Shown here one piece after another: positions 16,592 through 24,814 of a DNA stretch of 64,000 nt (within the stretch, counting starts at the first letter, position 1; every line of letters begins with the position of its first letter). The notes under the pieces are model-generated. The model saw nothing but the letters and a program-made list of their open reading frames with translations. It searched no databases and was not told where the DNA came from. Both the position numbers and the translations under genes were made by a program. The stretch covers positions 51,046 through 115,045 of the forward strand of contig NZ_BDBS01000044.1 in the NCBI RefSeq assembly GCF_001613105.1, read 5' to 3'. This DNA is from Nocardia pseudobrasiliensis NBRC 108224. Its GTDB lineage: Bacteria; Actinomycetota; Actinomycetes; Mycobacteriales; Mycobacteriaceae.

Positions 16592-17457
16592 TGACGATCG
16601 GCATTCCCGGAATCGGAATCGGACATTGGTCCGATCCCGACGGCGAGACGGGTTGCACCGTCGTGCTGTTCCCGGAGGGCACGACCGCATCGTGTGAGGT
16701 GCGCGGTGGTGCGCCGGCGAGCCGAGAGCTCGACGTCCTGTCCCCGGACAAGACCGTATCGTTCATCGACGCGGCCGTGCTGACCGGCGGTTCCGCCTTC
16801 GGCCTCGCCGCCGCGGACGGGGTCATGCGCTACCTCGAGGAGAGCGGACGCGGCGTGCTCACCCCGGGCGGCCGGGTGCCGATCGTGCCGACGCTGGCGC
16901 TGTTCGATCTGGCCGTGGGCAATCCGGCCTCGCGGCCCACCGCCGAGAACGGTTATGCGGCGGCCCGTGAAACATCGGGTGAACAGCAGGTAGTAGCGGG
17001 CCGCATCGGCGCGGGCACCGGCGCGTACACCGCGCACTGGCGCGGCCCGCAGCGCAAGCCCGGCGGTCTGGCCTATGCCGAACGCCGCTGGGACGAACTG
17101 GTCGTGGGCGCGTTGTGCGTGGTCAACGCCTTCGGCGATATCGACGACGGCTCGGCCGCGGAGGTCTCGCTGGATTCGGTGATGATGCTGCACCAGGTCG
17201 ATCTCGAGGCGCGGATGAACACCACCATCGGCGTGGTCGTCACCAACGCGAAACTGGACAAGGTCGGTTGCCACATCGTCGCCCAGGGCGCCCACGACGG
17301 CCTGTCGCGCGCGCTGACGCCGCCGCACGGGCGATTCGACGGCGACGGATTCATCGCCGCCGCCACGGGTTCGGTGGACGCCCACGTCGATGTGGTGCGC
17401 CTGATGGCGCTGGCCGCGGTGACCGAGGCGATCCGCTCGGTCGCCGCCGCGCACTAG
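16591..17457 (+). CDS. P1/DmpA family N-terminal nucleophile hydrolase (NylC-like)
   Basis: A 288-residue member of peptidase family S58. Family features are GHWSDPDGETGCTVVLFPEG near the N-terminus, VLTGGSAFGLAAADGVM, GRIGAGTGA, and VGALCVVNAFGD. The sequence MNTTIGVVVTNAKL places Thr211 after an Asn. This matches the autocleavage site of nylon oligomer hydrolase NylC, where cleavage before Thr frees the catalytic nucleophile. Members hydrolyse amides and unusual peptides, including D- or beta-peptides and omega-amino oligomers. It starts at the overlapping TAATG after the NRDE-like gene and converges with the LuxR regulator (7-base gap). Likely cytoplasmic. Possible roles are product activation, prodrug trimming or resistance. 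Confidence 0.88.
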   Translation: MTIGIPGIGIGHWSDPDGETGCTVVLFPEGTTASCEVRGGAPASRELDVLSPDKTVSFIDAAVLTGGSAFGLAAADGVMRYLEESGRGVLTPGGRVPIVPTLALFDLAVGNPASRPTAENGYAAARETSGEQQVVAGRIGAGTGAYTAHWRGPQRKPGGLAYAERRWDELVVGALCVVNAFGDIDDGSAAEVSLDSVMMLHQVDLEARMNTTIGVVVTNAKLDKVGCHIVAQGAHDGLSRALTPPHGRFDGDGFIAAATGSVDAHVDVVRLMALAAVTEAIRSVAAAH

Positions 17458-17464
17458 CGTCAAT

Positions 17465-18178
17465 TCAGTATTCGAACTCCGCGCGCACCGCGAGGACCGC
17501 GGCCTCGATGCGGCTGGTCACCTCGAGTTTGCCGAGTATCCGGCTGACGTACTCCTTGACCGTGTCCGGGCTGATGCGCAGCCGGATGCCGACCTCGCGA
17601 TTGGACAGGCCGTGGGTGACCAGCATCAGGATTTCCCGCTCCCGGCTCGTCAGGGTCGAAAGCCGCTCACGGGCAACGTAATCCACCTCCGGCTCGTCCT
17701 CGCGGGCGGCGCCGGAACGCGGGCCGACCGATACCAGCGCACCCGACATCAGCACGTGCAGGGCCTCGAGGATCGCCAGGACGCCGAATTCGGCGGAGAT
17801 CACCGCGTCGAGTTCGGCCACATCCGCGGTGGAGGCGGCCTCGCCGAGCAGGAAGATGATGCGCGAGCCCCGGTTCAGCGCGCGCAGTCGGCGCACCGTA
17901 TCGGTCCAGCCCACCGCGGGTTCCACGGAGCCGTCCAGGACCACCATGTCCGGGCGCAGTCGCTTGCAGTAGTTCAGCACCTCCCGTCGGCCGCAGACGG
18001 CCGCGAGGGCGAATTGCTCGACCGATGCCACGGTCTCTTCAAACTCTGTTCGCATGAGCGGGGCGTCGGACGCCACCACGAGTGTTCGGGGCCGCGAGGA
18101 AACTGGATGACGCTGATTCGGAATCGCATTCGACGCCGTTCTCGCGACCGCACCGCACTGCCTCACCTCGGTAGTCAT
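17465..18178 (-). CDS. LuxR/NarL-type response regulator with atypical receiver domain
   Basis: A 237-residue regulator. Residues 30-150 are a receiver-like domain with one probable phospho-acceptor, Asp82 (MVVLDGS). The usual acidic pair at the start is reduced (VVASDAP) and the conserved late lysine is not visible. The C-terminal LuxR HTH begins LTSREREILMLVTHGLSNREVGIRLRIS and ends with the recognition helix and KLEVTSRIEAAVLAV. No sensor kinase gene is adjacent, so it is an orphan and may respond to a small molecule or act unphosphorylated. The ATG at 18178 has GGGGGAG five bases upstream. It is transcribed away from the P1 hydrolase and downstream of the MFS gene, and is a probable cluster-situated regulator. 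Confidence 0.85.
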   Translation of the reverse strand: MTTEVRQCGAVARTASNAIPNQRHPVSSRPRTLVVASDAPLMRTEFEETVASVEQFALAAVCGRREVLNYCKRLRPDMVVLDGSVEPAVGWTDTVRRLRALNRGSRIIFLLGEAASTADVAELDAVISAEFGVLAILEALHVLMSGALVSVGPRSGAAREDEPEVDYVARERLSTLTSREREILMLVTHGLSNREVGIRLRISPDTVKEYVSRILGKLEVTSRIEAAVLAVRAEFEY

Positions 18179-18293
18179 GACACTCCCCCGGAGATCGTCA
18201 GCCGCGTTACGTGTCCAAAGTTACCACCGACCGGATTTCTCCGGCACCCACGTTTTCGGGGCCTCCTCTACGAGGTTTTCATCGAGTAGGGTG

Positions 18294-18316
18294 GCTAACT
18301 ATGTGTCGTGGTTAGC
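18294..18316. promoter_or_regulatory. Inverted repeat upstream of the LuxR gene
   Basis: GCTAAC (18294-18299) and GTTAGC (18311-18316) form a perfect 6-bp dyad with an 11-base spacer. It lies about 115 bases upstream of the LuxR start and just after the MFS stop at 18364. Centre-to-centre spacing of 17 bases suits a dimeric HTH protein on one DNA face. It could be the regulator's own operator or a weak terminator for the MFS operon; no T-run is present. Confidence 0.35.
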
Positions 18317-18363
18317 TGGGAAAACCTTTGAGGTTCACCATAATCCGACCCCGACAATACTTG

Positions 18364-19548
18364 TCACGACGGCGATCTCTGCTCCTCCCGAACCAGCGCG
18401 GCGCGCGGCGCCGCGAGCGCGATGACGAGATAGGCCAGCGCACCGAGAATCGCGGCGCTGATCGGCATCGAGAACGGCCCGAACAGCGACAGCACCGCAC
18501 CGCCGGCGATGCTGCCGAGCGTCACGCCGAGGTAGGTCGACGACGAATTGAGCGCCACCACTTGGGTTTCCGCGCCCGGCGCGAGGTTCAACAGCATGGT
18601 CTGCACGGCGGGCACGTTCCAGTAGATCGACAGCGACCACGTGATCGTCAACGGCACCAGCACCAGCTGCGGTACGGGCGCGAAGGGATACAGGATCGAG
18701 AACACGATCATGGTCAGCAGGAACAGCCCGAAGCCCACCCGCAGCGCCGGGGCCGGACCCTTCTTGTCGACGTACACCCCGCCCACGACCGAACCGACCA
18801 GACCCGCCACCCCGGCGATGGCGAACAGCAGACCGCGTTCGCGCAGCGTCGAATCGGCGAAGGCGGCCGCGAACACGCCGAAGTAGGTGAACATCATCAG
18901 CGACCCGCCGACCAGCACGGTATTGCCCAGCAGGATCGTCAGCACGGGTCTGCTCGACAGTGACGCCAGGCTCTCGCGCGCCGAGACCGGTTCCGCGTCC
19001 ACCGACAGACTCCGGCGGCAGCCGAACAGCATCAGCAGCGCCAGCGCGCTCAGACCGGCCAGGAACAGGAAGTTCCCGCGCCAGCCGAATACGCTCGCCC
19101 CGAGGGTCCCCAACGGAACTCCCAGCGCCAGCGCGCCGACGATGCCCGCCGAGACCAGCCCGATGTAGGCGCTGCGGCGTTCGGGCGGGGCCAGGGCCGA
19201 TACCAGCGCGAACATCGAGGGCACGCAGGTCGCGGCGGCCGCACCGGCCAGCAGGCGCAGGATCAGCAGCGGCCAGAACGAGTCCACCATGGCCGACAAC
19301 AGATTCGCACCGATGAAAACGCCCGACGCACAAGAGAATACGAGCATTCTGCTGCGGTGCGCCGAGGCGAACGCGATCAGCGGGGCGCCGATGACCAACA
19401 TCAGCGAATACACCGAAACCAGCTGTCCGGCAGTGGGTTCGGAGACGTGCAGATCGTTCGCGATCTCGGGAAGTACGCCCGCGATCATGTAGTCGTCGGT
19501 GTAGAAGACGAACACCGAGAAGGCGATCGAGAGCAGCCACAGCGGCAT
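18364..19548 (-). CDS. Major facilitator superfamily transporter (12-TM, drug-efflux type)
   Basis: A 394-residue integral membrane protein with about 12 hydrophobic segments. The MFS motif A-like loop is degenerate (FASAHRSRMLVFSC between helices 2 and 3). The second-half equivalent reads GGVYVDKKGPAPALR. The helix 5 region has the VSAGIVGALALGVPLGTLGASVFGWRGNFLFL pattern of DHA-type drug efflux proteins, split here by small residues. The ATG at 19548 has GGAG upstream (GTTGGAGTCTCG). The gene follows the dehydrogenase by 26 bases and is the last gene of the amino-acid-tailoring operon. Likely product exporter and self-resistance determinant. Confidence 0.88.
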   Translation of the reverse strand: MPLWLLSIAFSVFVFYTDDYMIAGVLPEIANDLHVSEPTAGQLVSVYSLMLVIGAPLIAFASAHRSRMLVFSCASGVFIGANLLSAMVDSFWPLLILRLLAGAAAATCVPSMFALVSALAPPERRSAYIGLVSAGIVGALALGVPLGTLGASVFGWRGNFLFLAGLSALALLMLFGCRRSLSVDAEPVSARESLASLSSRPVLTILLGNTVLVGGSLMMFTYFGVFAAAFADSTLRERGLLFAIAGVAGLVGSVVGGVYVDKKGPAPALRVGFGLFLLTMIVFSILYPFAPVPQLVLVPLTITWSLSIYWNVPAVQTMLLNLAPGAETQVVALNSSSTYLGVTLGSIAGGAVLSLFGPFSMPISAAILGALAYLVIALAAPRAALVREEQRSPS

Positions 19549-19574
19549 CGAGACTCCAACGGGAGGTGAGATTG

Positions 19575-20528
19575 TCAGGGAATCAGGTAGTCCTCGGCGA
19601 TCTCGCGCGGATCGATACGTACCCTCCCCTCCGCCGCGGCGGCGCCGGGCGTCGCGGTGGCGTAGATGTCGAGCCAGTCGCCGTGGTACAGCGGATCGTG
19701 GTCCCACGGTTGCCAGGCGATATGTGGTGTCAGGGTAACTCGGTCGCGCTCGGCCCAGGGGGCCAATCGCCGCTCCCGTTCTCCCTCTTCGACATCCGCG
19801 GTCAGGTGGCCGGAACCGGATGCGAGCCAGCGCAGTAGCGCGTCGAAATCCACCGGCGACGGGCGCGCCGGATTGACGATATGACCGTCGGGACGCAGGC
19901 AGCGCAGCAGCTTCTCGTCGATGAATCCGGCCAGCTCCGCCATCTCGGGCAGCGCCACCACCAGTAGATCCGCCGCGCGGTCCGGCAGCTCACCGAGCGC
20001 GATCGCCGCCTGTTCACGGCCGAACGGATGCGCGGTGCGTGAGCGCGGGCGAATCACCGTGACCCGGACGCCGAGCCGGGCGAGCGCGCCCGCCACGGTC
20101 CGCCCGAACGCTCCGAATCCCACCACCAGCGCCGTCCGACGATTGAACGGTTTGGGCACCGCGCCCGCCGCCTGTCGCGCGCAGTACAGAACGTGATGTG
20201 TCACAACATAATCCGACAGCGCCGCGGCGTAGGCCCGGGCGCTGCGGGTCACCAGATTCGTCCGTGCGAGCGCGGCCACATGCGGATAGCCGAAACCCGA
20301 GGACACCAGGTGTACCCAGGAATCGGCTGTGCTGGAACATATTTCGGCCAGCTGCGCCGCGGACAGATCGTGTGCGGCCAGGGCCACCATTTTGTGCGCG
20401 AGCGGCGCGCCCGGCGCCGCCGGTTCGACCCGCACCCGGCTGACGCCGAGTCGGTCGGCGACGGCGGCGGGATCGGTGGACGCGCCCAGACAGTACAGGG
20501 TCGAGCCGTCCACCTCGACCGCGCGCAT
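19575..20528 (-). CDS. D-isomer-specific 2-hydroxyacid dehydrogenase, NAD-binding type
   Basis: A 317-residue dehydrogenase of the D-2-hydroxyacid/phosphoglycerate dehydrogenase fold. The Rossmann motif GFGAFG lies after RRTALVV. The later segments VVALPEMAEL, LRPDGHIVNPARPS and TLTPHIAW give the usual order of nucleotide-binding half and catalytic His. The substrate-binding N-terminal half is divergent. It would interconvert a 2-oxoacid and a 2-hydroxyacid using NAD(P)H. The start overlaps the P450 stop (TGATG). Within this operon a keto acid derived from the aminotransferase reaction is a natural candidate substrate. Confidence 0.8.
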   Translation of the reverse strand: MRAVEVDGSTLYCLGASTDPAAVADRLGVSRVRVEPAAPGAPLAHKMVALAAHDLSAAQLAEICSSTADSWVHLVSSGFGYPHVAALARTNLVTRSARAYAAALSDYVVTHHVLYCARQAAGAVPKPFNRRTALVVGFGAFGRTVAGALARLGVRVTVIRPRSRTAHPFGREQAAIALGELPDRAADLLVVALPEMAELAGFIDEKLLRCLRPDGHIVNPARPSPVDFDALLRWLASGSGHLTADVEEGERERRLAPWAERDRVTLTPHIAWQPWDHDPLYHGDWLDIYATATPGAAAAEGRVRIDPREIAEDYLIP

Positions 20529-21838
20529 CAGGCAGCGCCGCCCAGCAGCAGCGGGGCACGCACATATCCGTGCAGCACAACGGAATCCCGCCACTGCCGG
20601 CCCGGCCGCAGCACCGCGTTCGGATACGCGTCCAGGAACGCGCCGACCGCGACCTGGGATTGCACCTTCGCCAGCGACGCGCCCAGGCAGCGATGCACCC
20701 CGATCGAGAAGCTCATACTGGTCCGCCCGTCGACATTGGCCAGCGACAGCTCACCGGGATTCGGATAGGCGCGCGCGTCGTAGTTGGTCGCGCCGACCCA
20801 GATCAGCGCCCCGGTCCCGGCGGGTACGACGCGCGTGCCGACCTTGGTGTCCACCCGCGCGGTGCGATGGGTCAGCTGAATCGGCGAATCGAACCGCAGC
20901 AGCTCCTCGAACCAGGCATCCGACAGCCGCCCGTCGGTGAGCACCTCACCGACCAGTCCGCGCTCGAGTACGGTGACGATCGAGTTGGCGATGAAGCTGA
21001 CCGTGGTCTCGAAACCCGCGGCGAAGACGAAGCCCACCAGCGTGACCAGTTCGGGGAAGGTGAGCTCACCCGCAAGATGCTGTGTGACACATTCTTTGAG
21101 GAAGCCGTCGGAGAGCATGTCCGGATTCGCGCGGCACTCCAGAATGAAATCGGTGAACCGGCGCGCGGTCGTCATACCGCGCCGGTACTCCGGATAGGTG
21201 ATCCCGACATCGAGCAGTTTGGCCCCGCGCGCGCCCAGACCGTCGACCATCTCGGAGCCCAGCTCCGGGATGCCGAGGAAATCGGAGATCACCCGGATGG
21301 GGATCTTGCGGGCGAAATCCTCGACCAGGTCGATCTCGGTGCGTCCGTCCAGCTCTGCCAGCACCGCCTTGGTGTGCTCGGCGATCAGATCGGCCGAGCG
21401 CACCACCGCGCGGTGGGTGAACAGGGGGAACACCATTTTTCGCAGTCTGGTGTGTTCGGGCGGATCCATGAACACCAGCGCCGGGGCGTCCAGCGCGACC
21501 GGTTTCGAATGCCGCATGAGCCAGCGGTAGAACCCCGCGGCGGCGGGGATCGCGACCGGCTGATGGGCCGACCAGTCCTCGCTGCGCAGAATGAGTTCGG
21601 CCTCCTCGAATCCGGTGACGACCAATCCGGCGGCGCTGTCGTGCACCCCGGCCGAGCGGCCGAGGTCGGTCAGCATTCGCCGATAGGGATCACCCTTCTC
21701 CGGCGGCCGCAGGAACAGCCGCCCGGCGTCGCCCTCGGGGCCCAGCATGGAGTCCGGCAGCATGCGCAGCGGCCCGTGCAGCAGCAGCCAGCGCAGCGGA
21801 TCACTGATTCGCGAGCTTACGGAGAACAGCGTCGACAC
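20528..21838 (-). CDS. Cytochrome P450 (complete signature motifs)
   Basis: A P450 of about 436 residues with all signatures: the oxygen-binding I-helix AAGFETT, the ExxR in EELLR, and the heme loop FSIGVHRCLGA with the cysteine ligand. No membrane anchor, so it is a soluble class I enzyme needing ferredoxin and reductase encoded elsewhere. The start is uncertain. A GTG at 21838 gives a normal N-terminus (STLFSVSSRISDPLRWLL) but overlaps the preceding GNAT gene by 38 bases and has AAGGG too close to be ideal. Frames to 21955 run through the GNAT gene. It probably hydroxylates or otherwise oxidises an intermediate of the operon's amino-acid pathway. Confidence 0.9.
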   Translation of the reverse strand: MSTLFSVSSRISDPLRWLLLHGPLRMLPDSMLGPEGDAGRLFLRPPEKGDPYRRMLTDLGRSAGVHDSAAGLVVTGFEEAELILRSEDWSAHQPVAIPAAAGFYRWLMRHSKPVALDAPALVFMDPPEHTRLRKMVFPLFTHRAVVRSADLIAEHTKAVLAELDGRTEIDLVEDFARKIPIRVISDFLGIPELGSEMVDGLGARGAKLLDVGITYPEYRRGMTTARRFTDFILECRANPDMLSDGFLKECVTQHLAGELTFPELVTLVGFVFAAGFETTVSFIANSIVTVLERGLVGEVLTDGRLSDAWFEELLRFDSPIQLTHRTARVDTKVGTRVVPAGTGALIWVGATNYDARAYPNPGELSLANVDGRTSMSFSIGVHRCLGASLAKVQSQVAVGAFLDAYPNAVLRPGRQWRDSVVLHGYVRAPLLLGGAA

Positions 21839-22478
21839 CCCCTTGTCGATCCATGGCCGCGGCGAAGTTGTCCCGTTCGAAGCGGAACAGCGCGGCGCGC
21901 TTGTGCGGCAGATCGATCTCACCGATCTCGGTGCCGTCGACGATGGCGCAGACATTGCGGTCCAACGCCTTGACCAGGTGATTGCTGGCGGTGGGATCGG
22001 AGATGACGCCGGTGCAGTCCGGATAGGCGTCGAAGACGCCCGCGATCAGCACGATCCAGAACGGCAGGGCGTAGCCGAAGTACTCCATCTCCCCGATACA
22101 GCCGTGCATGCCCATATCCCGTTCGGGTGTGTCGTAGTAGTCCGCCACCACGTCCATCGACACCCGATACAGCTCCACGTAGCCGCCGCGCTCGCCCCGC
22201 TGCCCGACCAGGAACGGCCGAGTCTTGTTGTCGGAGAACTGGAATTCCATCTCCTCCTGCCAGCCGTCGCGACCCCAGTCCTTGTTCATCGCAAACTTCA
22301 CATGCGCCTGCGACATCCAGAAGGCCACCAGATCGATCTCGGCGGCGCTCGACGGTGTCACCGGGGTCAGCTCCCACGGCTCGGCGAGCGTCAGCGGCTT
22401 CCATTCCTGCATGGCGAAGGGACTCGCCGGTTTCCCGGAACGCCGGGACCGGTCGATGGGCTGGCGTCTATTGCTCAT
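21801..22478 (-). CDS. GNAT acyltransferase of the siderophore lysine N-acyltransferase type (IucB/MbtK-like)
   Basis: A 225-residue protein of the Acetyltransf_8 group. FWMSQAHVKFAMNKDW matches the family start FWMxxxHV. GGYVELYRVSMDVVADYY is the core strand, and ERDMGMHGCIGEMEYFGY is the D-G-H-IG motif. SDPTASNHLVKAL is the P-x-N substrate/CoA segment. Family members acylate the N6-hydroxyamine of lysine-type side chains (aerobactin, mycobactin), so an N-hydroxylated or plain omega-amine is the expected acceptor. The ATG at 22478 follows GGAAG. In this operon, an ornithine-type omega-amine made by the ureohydrolase is a plausible acceptor, and a carrier-bound polyketide a possible donor (inference). 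Confidence 0.85.
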   Translation of the reverse strand: MSNRRQPIDRSRRSGKPASPFAMQEWKPLTLAEPWELTPVTPSSAAEIDLVAFWMSQAHVKFAMNKDWGRDGWQEEMEFQFSDNKTRPFLVGQRGERGGYVELYRVSMDVVADYYDTPERDMGMHGCIGEMEYFGYALPFWIVLIAGVFDAYPDCTGVISDPTASNHLVKALDRNVCAIVDGTEIGEIDLPHKRAALFRFERDNFAAAMDRQGGVDAVLRKLANQ

Positions 22479-22548
22479 GCTGCATCTTCCCGCGGACGAG
22501 TGGGGGCCTGAGTGGTTACACTGCGCTGCCGCCTCCGGCCCTGACCAC

Positions 22549-23697
22549 TCATCCGCTATATCCTTCGTTCACCGCCGCAAGGATTTCCAGCGCGGACATG
22601 ACGTTGTCGACGCTGTCACCCGACAGGCGAGCACGCCCACCGAGCTTGATCGAATCGAATACGGCCTCCACACCCAGTTCCGCGATCCGCTCGGCCCCGG
22701 CCACCGGCCGTCCGACATGCCAGAGCCATCCCGCCGACGCGCGCTCATCGATTTTCGGTTCGGCGCACGGCAGTCCGGCCTGGAGCGCGAGGTTGAGCGC
22801 TTCGAGATCGACCCCGGCGATGACGCGGGACTGGAACGGCACCTCGCCGCCGGAGGCGCGGGCGCAGACCTCGCTGACCACGATATCGGCGGGATCGTCG
22901 GTGGCCGAGAGGTATTCGACATGCGCGGTGAACGTGCCGTCGAGCCCGAGGGCCGCGCAGGTGCGTACGGCCAGATCGGCCAGCAGGGTTTCCAGTGCGG
23001 GCTCGACCCGTGCCGAGCCGGACGGAATGCCCCGGGTCAGATCCAGCAGCGAGCGGATGTAGCGGCCGGAGAACAGCGGGGTCACCACGCCGTCGACGAC
23101 CAGGACCTCCGAATGGTATTGCGGCCCGGTCAATTCGCGTTCGATGAGCCCGTCGCCGAGTTCGGCCGCAGCCACCTCGGCGAAGCGCTCGATGCGGATG
23201 CCGCGCAGATTGGCCTCCGCCGCCGGTTTCACCACGACCCGATCGGCGGCCGCGAATTCCGCTGCCCCACCGGCGTTCTCGGTGCGGCCCCCGGTCACGA
23301 TGAGCGATTCGGTGACCGGTACGCCCGCCGCCTCGAGCAGCCGCCGCATGACGCCCTTGTGCCGATAGTTCGCCCAGGACCCGGGAATCGTTGTGGCCAG
23401 GCCCCGCTCGAGGCACAGCTCGCGCGCCAGACCCAGCAGATACTCGTCATTGGTGACGATCGCGCGGGTATCGGACGGCAGCAGCGATCGCCACTCGGCA
23501 AGGTCGGCGATCTGTTCGACGGCCGTATCCGGTTGCGGCACATCGCCGTCGCGGACCATATTCAGCTCGCCGGTCCGTAGAATCCGTAGTCCCGCACCCG
23601 CGGCCGCGACGGTCGCGGCGAATTCCGCGAGCCCCTCCCGGCCGAGCGCCTGTTTGGCCTGCAGCAGGACCACGGTTCCACGATCAGACGATGACAA
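22549..23697 (-). CDS. ATP-grasp carboxylate-amine ligase
   Basis: A 382-residue ATP-grasp ligase. The N-terminal preATP-grasp region contains RAIVTNDEYLLGLARELC. RHKGVMRRLLEAAGVP is the typical lid, and VVVKPAAEANLRG carries the ATP-binding lysine. The metal-binding end VVSEVCARASGGEVPFQSRVIAGVDLEALNLALQ gives the Glu/Asn-region of L-amino-acid ligases, here in split form. Such enzymes form amide bonds through acyl phosphates. The start is a TTG at 23697 with GGAGG four bases upstream; it overlaps the aminotransferase end by 14 bases. A 70-base gap separates it from the GNAT gene. It could couple the modified amino acid to another amino acid or to an acyl group. Confidence 0.88.
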   Translation of the reverse strand: MSSSDRGTVVLLQAKQALGREGLAEFAATVAAAGAGLRILRTGELNMVRDGDVPQPDTAVEQIADLAEWRSLLPSDTRAIVTNDEYLLGLARELCLERGLATTIPGSWANYRHKGVMRRLLEAAGVPVTESLIVTGGRTENAGGAAEFAAADRVVVKPAAEANLRGIRIERFAEVAAAELGDGLIERELTGPQYHSEVLVVDGVVTPLFSGRYIRSLLDLTRGIPSGSARVEPALETLLADLAVRTCAALGLDGTFTAHVEYLSATDDPADIVVSEVCARASGGEVPFQSRVIAGVDLEALNLALQAGLPCAEPKIDERASAGWLWHVGRPVAGAERIAELGVEAVFDSIKLGGRARLSGDSVDNVMSALEILAAVNEGYSG

Positions 23698-24814
23698 CGC
23701 GCCTCCAGTGTTCGAGATGCTGATTGACTCGCTGACAGCCTGCCGTAATCGACTCCGGATCGCGGGCCAACGACACGCGGATCATGCGGGTGCCGAGATC
23801 CGGCGTCTCCCAATAGAACAGCTCACCCGGCAGGATGTGCACGCTCTGTTCCTTCAACTGCAGATACAGCTCGTTGGCTCGCACGCCGTCGGGCAGTTGG
23901 AAGGTGTCCACCGAGATCCGGGAGTCGGGATAGGCCGGTCGCAGATCGATATGCCTACGCGCCAGCGCCCGATTGGCCTCGATATCACGGCGCAGCCGAT
24001 CGTAGCCGCCGTGGCGGCCGTCCTCGGCGAACAGCTCCACCACGCGCAGGATGAACGGCGAGGCCGACAGCATGTGATCGGAGTACATCCGCGCCAGCGG
24101 CAGTGGATTGTGCGCGTTCCAGTTCAGGAAGCCGGCCTTCAATTCCTGTAGCGGCCAGAGCTTTCCGGTGTCCTCGATGACCACCCAGTCCAGCGGATGC
24201 GCGGTCAGCACCTCGTACATGTCGTACTGCGCGCGCACGTCCTGGGCGCGGAAACAGGAGTCGATGACCAGGACAGTATCGCGCGCGGCGCAGGCGGCGG
24301 CGATCTCGTGCAGTCGCTCCCGGTCGATCACCGTACCGGTCGGATTGTTCGGCGAGACGATGAACAGCACGCCGCCTGTCGGCGGCAGCTCGTCCAAAGG
24401 CCCTGTCAGCACATCGCTTTCGGCCACCGAGCCGATGCTCAGACCGTGTCCGGTGAGCAGATCGTGCAGATTGTCGAAGGTCGGCTCGACCATGGTGATG
24501 GCGCGGCCGGTGGCCCGAATCGCCTTGCCGACCATATCGATCGCGGTGGACGACGAATAGCAGCTGCGGAACTCCACATCCGGATCGAAGGCGCGGTACT
24601 GGCCGATCGAGCCGAGAAATGCCGTGCGCGCGTTCAGTTCGACCGTCGCGACCGGCACCTTGGTCGTCTCGGCGAACAGTTCGGCGAACGAGGCGACGAT
24701 ATCCTGCTGGGAATCCGACAGCGATTGGCGGGGATGCCCGTCGGACAGGTTGACACCCTCGGCGAGTGCCCGGACCTCGAGATCGGTGATGTTGTCGCGC
24801 ATGCGTCGCCTCAT
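23684..24814 (-). CDS. PLP-dependent class I/II aminotransferase
   Basis: A 376-residue fold-type I enzyme. The conserved FIVSPNNPTG loop, VLVIDSCFR (Asp for the pyridine nitrogen) and the Schiff-base lysine region IEDTGKLWPLQELKAGF are visible, with the C-terminal Arg region in TRMIRVSLA. The ATG at 24814 overlaps the ureohydrolase stop (ATGA). An internal ATG at 24802 has GAGG six bases upstream and may be the main start. Next to a 2-ketoarginine-methyltransferase-like gene it may convert arginine to 2-ketoarginine and back, as the MrsA/MrsB-type 3-methylarginine pathway requires. Other amino donors or acceptors cannot be excluded. Confidence 0.88.
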   Translation of the reverse strand: MRRRMRDNITDLEVRALAEGVNLSDGHPRQSLSDSQQDIVASFAELFAETTKVPVATVELNARTAFLGSIGQYRAFDPDVEFRSCYSSSTAIDMVGKAIRATGRAITMVEPTFDNLHDLLTGHGLSIGSVAESDVLTGPLDELPPTGGVLFIVSPNNPTGTVIDRERLHEIAAACAARDTVLVIDSCFRAQDVRAQYDMYEVLTAHPLDWVVIEDTGKLWPLQELKAGFLNWNAHNPLPLARMYSDHMLSASPFILRVVELFAEDGRHGGYDRLRRDIEANRALARRHIDLRPAYPDSRISVDTFQLPDGVRANELYLQLKEQSVHILPGELFYWETPDLGTRMIRVSLARDPESITAGCQRVNQHLEHWRRVVIV

